Shown in pieces: positions 51,834-59,503 of a stretch of DNA of 64,000 nucleotides. The DNA is taken from contig NZ_JBHSGI010000009.1 of NCBI RefSeq assembly GCF_042654245.1, positions 372,001-436,000 of the forward strand. The letters run 5' to 3'. The first letter of the stretch is position 1; every line of letters starts with the position of its first letter. The stretch is from Seohaeicola_A nanhaiensis. Lineage in GTDB: Bacteria; Pseudomonadota; Alphaproteobacteria; Rhodobacterales; Rhodobacteraceae. Under the pieces are notes generated by a model. It was not told the origin of the DNA. It made no database searches and worked only from the letters and a program-made list of their open reading frames with translations. A program made the position numbers and the translations under genes.

Positions 51834-52655
51834 CTAGCGCCGGGCGCTCCAGCTGGAGGAGACGTGGCGCCGGGTATAGAATTCGCCCATGAGTCCGATC
51901 ATCGTCAGCGCGATGCCGACCCACAGCGCGTAGACCCAGTTCGAATAATGCGGGTTGTAGTTGATGAAGACGAAGCCGCGCGACTGGTCGATGGTATGGA
52001 ACAGCGGGTTCCAGTCGAACATCTTGAGCATGAACCCCGGCAGCGTATTTGCGAGGAACATCTTGCCCGAGGCGATCATGTTCGCGCGCTGGTAGATCGT
52101 CGCGGCTATCCCGGAGAGGGCGGGGAACCAGGGCTTGATCGACAGCATGATCAGCCCGACAGCACAGCCGGTGAACCAGCTGAGGAGCAGCATTCCGAAG
52201 GCCGACAGCGGATCCTCGATATGCACCGGCGTGAAAATGGTGTGATAGCCGAAGAGGATCACCAGCATCGAGAGCACCTGGACGTAAAGCGAGCCCAGCG
52301 CCGCGGCCGAAATGCTGATGGCGGTGTTCATCGGCGCGTGCTGCATCATCGTGCTGCCCGGTCCGTCCGCGCCCGACACCGCGCCCACTGCCTTGACGTG
52401 GCACTGGAACAGGAAGATGCCGGACATCACGTAGAGGAGGAAATCGCCGCGGACGGCCGAGGTGCGCAGCTTGAGAACCGTGAACATGAAATAGAAGACC
52501 AGCACGAACATCATGGTCTGAAGCATGTTCAGCCCGATGGCGATGAAGGCGTTGTTATGCTTGGCGCGCACGCTGCGGACGGCGGCGTGGAAGATCAGTT
52601 CCAGCGTGGTCAGCGCGCTGGACAGCGGTGACCGGTGTACCCTGTGTCTGAACAT
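51834..52655 (-). CDS. kpsM: Polysaccharide-export ABC permease (KpsM/Wzm-like)
   Basis: 273 aa, six hydrophobic helices with the ABC-2 motif near LKLRTSAVRGDFLLYVMSGIFLFQCHVKAVGAVSG and SALSGIAATIYQRANMIASGKMFLANTLPGFMLKMFDWNPLFHTIDQSRGFVFINYNPHYSN, the KpsM-type C-terminal half. Exports lipid-linked polysaccharide such as group 2 capsules. No KpsT ATPase or KpsE is adjacent, so its partners must be elsewhere. Divergent from cysQ. Confidence 0.85.
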   Translation of the reverse strand: MFRHRVHRSPLSSALTTLELIFHAAVRSVRAKHNNAFIAIGLNMLQTMMFVLVFYFMFTVLKLRTSAVRGDFLLYVMSGIFLFQCHVKAVGAVSGADGPGSTMMQHAPMNTAISISAAALGSLYVQVLSMLVILFGYHTIFTPVHIEDPLSAFGMLLLSWFTGCAVGLIMLSIKPWFPALSGIAATIYQRANMIASGKMFLANTLPGFMLKMFDWNPLFHTIDQSRGFVFINYNPHYSNWVYALWVGIALTMIGLMGEFYTRRHVSSSWSARR

Positions 52656-52775
52656 GCGGTCTGGTCCTGCACCTCGGGGCGGCGGGCATGGACTTCTTGC
52701 CGTTCCGCCGCTTTCTCAGCATAAAGGCGCGGATCCGACTATTCAACAAACCCGCGGACGAGTGGAGAAAATCCA

Positions 52776-53576
52776 GTGCAGTACGAGACATTGATGCCAT
52801 TGTTGCGCAGGCTGGCGCTGGAAGCGGGCGCGCGGATCATGGACATCTATGACGCCGAAGATTTCGAAGTGAAGACCAAGTCCGACTCGAGCCCGGTGAC
52901 AGAGGCGGACGAGGCTGCCGATGCGCTGATCTCGGCGGGTTTGCGCGCGGCGCTGCCAGACATGATGCTGGTGACCGAGGAGCAGGCCGCCTCGCACAGC
53001 GCGCGCGGCGACACCTTCCTGATTGTCGATCCGCTGGACGGGACCAAGGAGTTCATCAACCGGCGCGGCGATTTCACGGTGAACATCGCGCTGGTGGAAA
53101 AGGGGGTTCCGACGCGTGGCGTGGTCTATGCCCCGGCGAAGAAGCGCATGTTCTTTACCCTGGCGGATGGCGTGTCGGTCGAGGAGACCGGCGCGTTCGA
53201 TCCTGAAGTCATCGGGGAAACCCGGCCGATCCGGGTGACCGAGCCCGACAACGGTGCCTTGATGGTGGTCGCGTCGAAATCGCACCGCGATCAGGCGACG
53301 GACGACTATATCGCGCAGTATGCGGTGCGCGACATGACCTCGGCGGGGTCTTCGCTGAAGTTCTGTCTGGTCGCGACGGGCGAGGCGGATCTTTATCCGC
53401 GTCTCGGGCGCACCATGGAATGGGACACTGCTGCCGGCCATGCGGTGCTGCTGGGCGCCGGCGGGCGCGTGGTGCGTTTTGACGATCTGACGCCTCTGAC
53501 CTACGGCAAGGAGGGTTTCGGCAATCCCTTCTTCATCGCCTATGCCCCGGGTGTCGAGCTGAAGAAGGCAGGCTGA
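52776..53576 (+). CDS. cysQ: 3'(2'),5'-bisphosphate nucleotidase CysQ
   Basis: 266 aa FIG-fold phosphatase. DPLDGTKEFINRRGDF (metal site), TEADEAADALIS, and EWDTAAGHAVLLGAGG are the CysQ signatures. Hydrolyses PAP to AMP, recycling the by-product of sulfotransferases and PAPS reduction. GTG start 52776. Its TGA overlaps the kdsB ATG; with the sulfotransferase at 59504 in the same direction it is the likely PAP remover for sulfation. Confidence 0.93.
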   Translation: MQYETLMPLLRRLALEAGARIMDIYDAEDFEVKTKSDSSPVTEADEAADALISAGLRAALPDMMLVTEEQAASHSARGDTFLIVDPLDGTKEFINRRGDFTVNIALVEKGVPTRGVVYAPAKKRMFFTLADGVSVEETGAFDPEVIGETRPIRVTEPDNGALMVVASKSHRDQATDDYIAQYAVRDMTSAGSSLKFCLVATGEADLYPRLGRTMEWDTAAGHAVLLGAGGRVVRFDDLTPLTYGKEGFGNPFFIAYAPGVELKKAG

Positions 53577-54376
53577 TGTCGGTTCTGATCGTGATTCCCG
53601 CGCGCTATCCTTCGGTGCGCTATCCGGGCAAGCCGCTGGTCGAACTGACCGGCGCGACCGGGAAGAAGCAGACTCTCATCGAGCGATCGTGGCGCGCGGC
53701 CTGCGCGGTGGGCGGGGTCGACCGCGTTGTGGTGGCGACCGACGACGCGCGGATTCAGGGGGCGGCGCAGGGGTTCGGAGCCGAAGTGGTAATGACCTCT
53801 TCGGACTGCGTCAACGGGACGGAGCGCTGTGCCGAAGCCCATGCCGCGCTGGGCGGCGGTTACGAGATCGTTGTGAACCTGCAAGGCGATGCGCCGCTGA
53901 CGCCGCATTGGTTCGTCGAGGACCTTGTGGCTGGCCTGCGCGCCGCGCCGGAGGCCGGGATCGCGACACCGGTGCTGCGCTGTGACGGCGAGACGCTAAA
54001 CAGTTTTCTTGACGACCGCCGGCATGGAAGGGTCGGCGGAACCACGGCGGTTTTTGCCGCGGACGGGACCGCGCTCTATTTCTCCAAGGAAGTGATCCCC
54101 TTCACGTCCAAGCAATACGGTCCGAGCGAGCCAACGCCCGTGTTTCACCATGTCGGCGTCTATGCCTATCGGCCCGACGCGTTGAGCGCCTATCCGACCT
54201 GGCCCAATGGCCCGCTGGAGCGACACGAAGGGCTGGAGCAGCTGCGGTTCATGGAGAATGGCGACCGGGTGCTTTGCGTCGAGGTTCAGGCAAGAGGCCG
54301 GCAATTCTGGGAACTGAACAACCCCGAGGACGTTTCAAGACTCGAAGCCATGATGGCTCAGATGGGACTGGAGTGA
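53576..54376 (+). CDS. kdsB: 3-deoxy-manno-octulosonate cytidylyltransferase (KdsB-like)
   Basis: 266 aa; makes CMP-Kdo. IPARYPSVRYPGKPLVEL (nucleotide-binding PxRxxSxRxPGKPL), VATDDARIQ, NGTERCAEA, VNLQGDAPLT (QGDxP, with Ala where most have Glu), GVYAYRPDALSAYPTWPNGPLERHEGLEQLRFMENG. ATG 53576 overlaps cysQ (TGATG). Besides lipid A-core, CMP-Kdo supplies Kdo linkers of KpsM-exported capsules. The Asp/Ala difference and 20-residue-longer form suggest a KdsB subtype. Confidence 0.88.
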   Translation: MSVLIVIPARYPSVRYPGKPLVELTGATGKKQTLIERSWRAACAVGGVDRVVVATDDARIQGAAQGFGAEVVMTSSDCVNGTERCAEAHAALGGGYEIVVNLQGDAPLTPHWFVEDLVAGLRAAPEAGIATPVLRCDGETLNSFLDDRRHGRVGGTTAVFAADGTALYFSKEVIPFTSKQYGPSEPTPVFHHVGVYAYRPDALSAYPTWPNGPLERHEGLEQLRFMENGDRVLCVEVQARGRQFWELNNPEDVSRLEAMMAQMGLE

Positions 54377-54572
54377 TCGCCGCGATGTTGACAACGCCTG
54401 TAAAATAGGCCCGATTGTCATTTTGAGGCAGGCTCTTGCCGACGTCTTTTCGAGGCGCCGGTCTCAGCCCTAGCAAAATATAGCGAAAACGAATATCACA
54501 CGTCTGGCTGCCATAAAATTACCCTTTCAGGCGGTTAACCAGTGCAGTGTTCGCAACGAATTGAGGATCATA

Positions 54573-55466
54573 ATGCGCAGAAAAGTCACCAAAGCCATTT
54601 TCCCTGTCGCAGGCCTTGGGACCCGCTTCCTGCCCGCCACCAAGTCGGTCCCGAAGGAGATCATGACTTTGGTCGATCGCCCGTTGGTCCAATATGCGAT
54701 CGATGAGGCCCGTGCGGCTGGCATCAAGGAATTCATCTTCGTGACCTCGCGCGGCAAGAGCGCGCTCGAGGACTACTTCGACCATTCGCCGGTGCTCGAA
54801 CAGGAGCTGCGCAAGAAGGGCAAGACCGACCTGCTTGCTCTGCTCAAGGACACCAACATGGAAAGCGGCGCGATTGCCTATATCCGCCAGCACAAGGCGC
54901 TTGGCCTTGGGCACGCTGTCTGGTGTGCGCGCCGGCTGATCGGCGACGAGCCCTTTGCTGTCATGTTGCCGGACGATGTGATCGCGGCGGAAACGCCCTG
55001 TCTGCAGCAGATGGTCGAAGCCTATGCCGAGACCGGTGGCAACATGGTTGCGGCGATGGAGGTTCCGCCGGAGAAAGCTTCGGCCTATGGGGTTCTGGAC
55101 GTTCAGGAAGACATGGGGTCGATCGTTTCGGTCAAGGGAATGGTCGAGAAGCCCGCACCGGGAACCGCGCCGTCGAACCTCGCGGTGATCGGTCGCTATA
55201 TCCTTGGGCCGTCGGTCCTGAACAACCTGAACAAGATCAAGGGCGGCGTGAACGGAGAGATCCAGCTGACCGACGCGATTGCGGCCGATATCGGCACCGA
55301 GAACACGGTCTACGGCTATCGTTTCCGCGGCCAGCGCTTCGACTGCGGATCGAAGGCCGGCTTCCTTCAGGCCACGGTTGCATTTGCCCTGGCGCGCGAT
55401 GACCTGCGCGACGATCTGAGCCGGTATCTGCAGGACATCGTTCACCTGTCGAAAGCCGCCGAATAA
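54573..55466 (+). CDS. galU: UTP-glucose-1-phosphate uridylyltransferase
   Basis: 297 aa. MRRKVTKAIFPVAGLGTRFLPATKSVPKEIM has the nucleotide-binding GxGTRFLPxTK motif. Also LPDDVIAAE, MVEKPAPGTAPSNLAVIGRY and GGVNGEIQLTDAI. Makes UDP-glucose for polysaccharides. ATG 54573 (TTG at 54561 less likely); TGAGGA upstream. Followed by the glycosyltransferase cluster. Confidence 0.95.
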   Translation: MRRKVTKAIFPVAGLGTRFLPATKSVPKEIMTLVDRPLVQYAIDEARAAGIKEFIFVTSRGKSALEDYFDHSPVLEQELRKKGKTDLLALLKDTNMESGAIAYIRQHKALGLGHAVWCARRLIGDEPFAVMLPDDVIAAETPCLQQMVEAYAETGGNMVAAMEVPPEKASAYGVLDVQEDMGSIVSVKGMVEKPAPGTAPSNLAVIGRYILGPSVLNNLNKIKGGVNGEIQLTDAIAADIGTENTVYGYRFRGQRFDCGSKAGFLQATVAFALARDDLRDDLSRYLQDIVHLSKAAE

Positions 55467-55601
55467 CCGACCGGAGCGCCGTGTGACACTGACAGGCGGC
55501 GCCGGTGATTGTGAGCGACATGGCTGTAAGGCCTTGAAGGCGACCAGGGAGAACCGGTCGCCTTTTCCGTTACAGAGCCGCGAAAGTGGGATGCGCGCGC
55601 C

Positions 55602-56621
55602 GTGACCGACGCGCCCGGCCTGTTCCAGCGATTTCGCCTGCGCCAGAAGCGCCGTCGCCTGTTGTGGCGTTCGTTCCGCAGCCGACGTGATCTGACACCC
55701 GTAGCCGACCGCACGGCCGCGATCCGGCCCCGCGACGTGCTGGTCGTGATGGTGCTGCGCAACGAGGCGCATCGGCTGCCCTACATGCTGGATCACTACC
55801 GGCGCCTGGGGGTCGCGCATTTCCTGGCGGTCGACAACGACAGCACGGATGACACGGCAGCGATCCTGGGCGCGGCGCCGGATGTCTCGCTGTGGCGGAC
55901 CGGGGCCAGCTATCGCGCCGCCCGGTTCGGGCTGGACTGGGCGAGCTGGCTGCTGATGCATCATGGCCACGAACACTGGTGCCTGATGGTCGATGCGGAC
56001 GAGCTGCTGGTCTTTGCCAATTGCGACAGCAGAACGCTGCCAGACCTGACTGCCTGGCTCGACGCGCGCGGGCAGGTGGCTTTCGGGGCACTGATGCTGG
56101 ATCTCTACCCGAAGGGACCGGTGGGAGAGGCGGATGTTGCGCCCGGTACAGACCCTGTTCTGGCGCTTCCCTGGTTCGATGCCGGCCCCTATCGCAGCGT
56201 CCGTCAGGCGCCGGCGATGAACCTCTGGGTGCAGGGCGGCCCGCGAGAGCGGATTTTCTTCGGCGATGCGCCCCGCCGCTCTCCGACCTTGAACAAGGTG
56301 CCGCTGGTGCGCTGGAACCGGCGCTGGGCGTTCACCAATTCCTGCCATGCCTTGTTACCCTGGAAGCTGAACATGGTCTGGTCCAGTCCGGGCGGGCCTG
56401 AGCCAGCGGGGGTGCTGCTGCACAGCAAGTTTCTGGCCGATGTGGTCGTGCGGGCCACCGAGGATCTGGCGCGGCGGCAACATTTTCACGACCCCGATCT
56501 GCTGGTGCCCTATTACCGGGCGTTGGCGGCACGCCCGGTTCTCTGGACGCCGGACTCGGTGCGCTACACCGGGTGGCAGACGCTGGTCGATCACGGTCTG
56601 ATGCCCGCTATCGCGTGGTAG
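55602..56621 (+). CDS. Glycosyltransferase family 2 protein (tandem copy 1)
   Basis: 339 aa, soluble. Arg-rich N-terminus (RLRQKRRRLLWRSFRSRR), then VMVLRNEAHRLPYMLDHY (53-60), FLAVDNDSTDDT (77-83), and the metal-binding DADE (131-134) in LMVDADELLVF. Middle ALMLDLYPKGPV and late WVQGGPRERIFFGDAP match copy 2 at 56776 throughout, so the two arose by tandem duplication. Donor and acceptor unknown. GTG 55602 start. Confidence 0.88.
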   Translation: MTDAPGLFQRFRLRQKRRRLLWRSFRSRRDLTPVADRTAAIRPRDVLVVMVLRNEAHRLPYMLDHYRRLGVAHFLAVDNDSTDDTAAILGAAPDVSLWRTGASYRAARFGLDWASWLLMHHGHEHWCLMVDADELLVFANCDSRTLPDLTAWLDARGQVAFGALMLDLYPKGPVGEADVAPGTDPVLALPWFDAGPYRSVRQAPAMNLWVQGGPRERIFFGDAPRRSPTLNKVPLVRWNRRWAFTNSCHALLPWKLNMVWSSPGGPEPAGVLLHSKFLADVVVRATEDLARRQHFHDPDLLVPYYRALAARPVLWTPDSVRYTGWQTLVDHGLMPAIAW

Positions 56622-56775
56622 GGCGGGCGTCGGTCGGGTCTGAGTGCCACGACCTCCGCTTTTGCCGACATTCGGCCAGGCTTGCCTCTTGTAACGAAAT
56701 CTAAATTCACCGAGTCTCACATGAGGGCACGGTCGAGCGCGCAATTATGGCGGCCACCGGTCAGGGGAAAAGAAC

Positions 56776-57786
56776 GTGAGCCTTTGGGATTCCTACCGCA
56801 TGCGGGTCCGGCGCAAGCGCCGGCTGTTTCGAGCTGCGCGGAAGTCTTTGGAACTGAAGGTGTTTCAGGATTTTACACCGGGGATCGGCAAGGACGACAT
56901 CCTGCTGATCTGCACCATGCGCAACGAACAGATCCGGCTTCCTTATTTCCTGGGCTATTATCGCGGTCTGGGCGTGCGCCATTTCCTGTTCGTCGACAAC
57001 GACAGTACGGACGGAACGCTGCAATATCTCTACGGGCAGGAGGATGTTTCCGTCTGGACGACCAGAGCAAGTTACAAGTCGGCGACCTATGGAATCGACT
57101 GGGTGAACTGGCTTGCGCGCACATATGCCCATGGGCACTGGACGCTGGTTGTCGATCCTGACGAGTTCTTCATCTACCCGTTCTGCGATACACGCCCTAT
57201 TCCGGCGCTGACCGACTGGCTGGACAATTCCGGGATCCGAAGCTTTTCGGCGATGCTGGTCGACATCTATCCCAAGGGGCGGATCAATGCGCAGCCCTAT
57301 CGGGCCGGGCAGGATCCGCTGGAAATCGCCGCCTGGTTCGACAGCGGAAACTACACGATCAAGCGCAATCCGACCTATGGCAACCTGTGGATACAGGGCG
57401 GACCGCGCGCCCGGATGTTCTTTGCCGACGCGCCAGAGCAGGCACCGGCGCTGAACAAGATCCCTCTGGTGAAATGGGACCGCAAATATGCCTTCGTCAG
57501 TTCGACCCACGCGCTGTTGCCGCGCGGGTTGAACCACGTCTATGACGACACCGGCGGCGAAAAGGCCTCGGGCGCGTTGCTGCATGCCAAGTTCCTCGAT
57601 ACCTTCTCGCAGAAGGCGCGCGAAGAGCTGGACCGGCAGGAACATTATGCCGGGTCCATGGAATACAGGGTCTACGCAGAGCGTTTGCATGAAAATCCGG
57701 ACTTCTGGTGCAAGTGGTCGGAAAAATACATCAACTGGCGGCAGCTCGAGATCCTCGGGCTGATGTCCAAGGGCAACTGGGCATGA
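56776..57786 (+). CDS. Glycosyltransferase family 2 protein (tandem copy 2)
   Basis: 336 aa. MSLWDSYRMRVRRKRRLFRAARKS basic start, ICTMRNEQIRLPYFLGYYRGLGVRHFLFVDNDSTDGT, DPDE at 127-130 and FFIYPFCDTR. Same architecture as copy 1 (WIQGGPRARMFFADAP, LNKIPLVKWDRKYAF). GTG start 56776; 154 nt after copy 1. The partial gene at 1-505 resembles the central part of this copy. Confidence 0.88.
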   Translation: MSLWDSYRMRVRRKRRLFRAARKSLELKVFQDFTPGIGKDDILLICTMRNEQIRLPYFLGYYRGLGVRHFLFVDNDSTDGTLQYLYGQEDVSVWTTRASYKSATYGIDWVNWLARTYAHGHWTLVVDPDEFFIYPFCDTRPIPALTDWLDNSGIRSFSAMLVDIYPKGRINAQPYRAGQDPLEIAAWFDSGNYTIKRNPTYGNLWIQGGPRARMFFADAPEQAPALNKIPLVKWDRKYAFVSSTHALLPRGLNHVYDDTGGEKASGALLHAKFLDTFSQKAREELDRQEHYAGSMEYRVYAERLHENPDFWCKWSEKYINWRQLEILGLMSKGNWA

Positions 57787-57799
57787 GAGCGGAGGGCGC

Positions 57800-59497
57800 A
57801 TGACGGTCGGCATCGTCATGCTGGTGCACACGGCGCTGGATCGGGCCGAGCAGGTGGCCCGGCACTGGACCGCCTCGGGCTGTCCGGTGGTGATCCATGT
57901 CGACCGCAAGGTCCCCCGGCGCACGCATCGCGCCTTTGTCGCCTCGCTGACGGACGATCCGCTGATCCGGTTTTCGCGGCGGCATCGATGCGAATGGGGC
58001 ACGTGGGGTATCGTGGCTGCCTCGCAATCGGCGTCGGAACTCATGCTGGCCAGCTTTCCGCAGGTGCGTCACGTCTATCTCGCCTCGGGGTCATGCCTGC
58101 CGTTGCGCCCGGTGCAGGAGCTGATCGACTATCTGGCCGCGCGGCCGCTGACCGACTTCATCGAAAGCGCCACGACGGCCGATGTGCCGTGGACGGTGGG
58201 CGGCCTGGACGAAGAGCGCTTTACCCTGCGCTTTCCGTTCAGCTGGAAGCGCCACCGCTGGCTGTTCGACAGATACGTCGACCTTCAGCGCAGGCTGAGG
58301 ATTCGGCGCAGGATGCCGCCCGGCATGGTGCCGCATATGGGCAGCCAGTGGTGGTGCCTGACGCGCCAGACGCTTTCGGCCATCCTCGAAGCGCCGGACA
58401 GGAAGATTTATGACGATTATTTCCGGCGGGTGTGGATCCCGGACGAATGTTATTACCAGACGCTGATAAGGCTTTATTCGCGCAATGTCGAAAGCCGGTC
58501 ACTGACGCTTTCGAAGTTCGACTTCCAGGGCAAGCCGCATATCTTCTATGACGACCACCTTCAGCTGCTGCGCCGGTCGGACTGTTTCGTCGCGCGCAAG
58601 ATCTGGCCGCGGGCCGACCGGCTGTATCAGGCGTTTCTGACCGACAGCGCCCATGCGATGAAGAAGACCGAGCCGAATCCGGGCAAGATAGACCGGATAT
58701 TCTCGAAGGCGGTCGAACGGCGTACGCGGGGGCGGCCGGGGCTTTACATGCAGAGCCGGATGCCGAAGCACGGGTTCGAGAATGGCATCACCTCTGCCCA
58801 GTATTCGATGTTTCAGGGTTTTGCCGAGCTTTTCGAGGATTTCGAGATCTGGCTGGGACGCGCGACAGGTGCGCGGGTCCATGGCCATCTCTTCGCACCC
58901 GACCGCGCCGAATTCGCCGGCGGGCAGACGCAGTTCAACGGAGCGCTGAGCGACAGCGCCAAGATGCGCGACTATGCGCCCGAAAGTTTTCTGACCAACC
59001 TGGTCTGGAATGCGCGCGGGGAACGGCAGTGCTTTCAGTTCGGGCCGGCCGACAATCAGGCGGTGAACTGGCTGGTGGCGCGCGACCCCAATGCGCAGGT
59101 TTCGGTGATTTCGGGCGCCTGGGCGGTGCCGCTGTTCCGGTCGAACCGCAACTTCGGTGAAATCCGGAAAGAGGCGGCTCGGCTGCAGAAGATCGAAAAG
59201 GACCATCTGGACATTCTGCGGTCATATTATGCGAAGGCGCGGGTGCGGATCTGGACGATGGCGGAGTTTGTCGAGGCTCCGATGGAGCCGTTGCAGACGA
59301 TCGTGGACGAGATCGGGCTGGTGCATCAGCGCCGACTGACCGAGGCGCCGCGCATGGTCGATCTGTCGGGCTTTGGCCAGTTCCTGCAGAACCTGAAGAA
59401 CCAGGGGATGCATCCCTACCTCATGGGCGATTTCCCGGTGGATCAGGCGCCGGTGACGATGCCGGGCACACCGCGCAAGCCCTATCTGGTGCGGTAG
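57800..59497 (+). CDS. GT14 (core-2/I-branching) glycosyltransferase with DUF5928-like C-terminus
   Basis: 565 aa. N-terminal half (about 1-265) is a core-2/I-branching beta-1,6-N-acetylglucosaminyltransferase-like domain: MLVHTALDRAEQV, HVDRKVPRR, YLASGSCLPLRP (94-104), MGSQWWCLTRQTL and WIPDECYYQTLI. Residues about 270-565 form a second conserved domain that I recall as DUF5928 in Rhodobacteraceae (GFENGITSAQYSMFQGFAELFEDFEIWLGR). Adds a branch sugar to some glycan; identity unknown. ATG 57800 follows the GT2 gene by 13 nt. Confidence 0.82.
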   Translation: MTVGIVMLVHTALDRAEQVARHWTASGCPVVIHVDRKVPRRTHRAFVASLTDDPLIRFSRRHRCEWGTWGIVAASQSASELMLASFPQVRHVYLASGSCLPLRPVQELIDYLAARPLTDFIESATTADVPWTVGGLDEERFTLRFPFSWKRHRWLFDRYVDLQRRLRIRRRMPPGMVPHMGSQWWCLTRQTLSAILEAPDRKIYDDYFRRVWIPDECYYQTLIRLYSRNVESRSLTLSKFDFQGKPHIFYDDHLQLLRRSDCFVARKIWPRADRLYQAFLTDSAHAMKKTEPNPGKIDRIFSKAVERRTRGRPGLYMQSRMPKHGFENGITSAQYSMFQGFAELFEDFEIWLGRATGARVHGHLFAPDRAEFAGGQTQFNGALSDSAKMRDYAPESFLTNLVWNARGERQCFQFGPADNQAVNWLVARDPNAQVSVISGAWAVPLFRSNRNFGEIRKEAARLQKIEKDHLDILRSYYAKARVRIWTMAEFVEAPMEPLQTIVDEIGLVHQRRLTEAPRMVDLSGFGQFLQNLKNQGMHPYLMGDFPVDQAPVTMPGTPRKPYLVR

Positions 59498-59503
59498 AGG
59501 CTG

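Noticed and set aside
54519..56348. 609-codon antisense frame over galU and GT2 gene
   Set aside because: Shadow of two well-supported genes.
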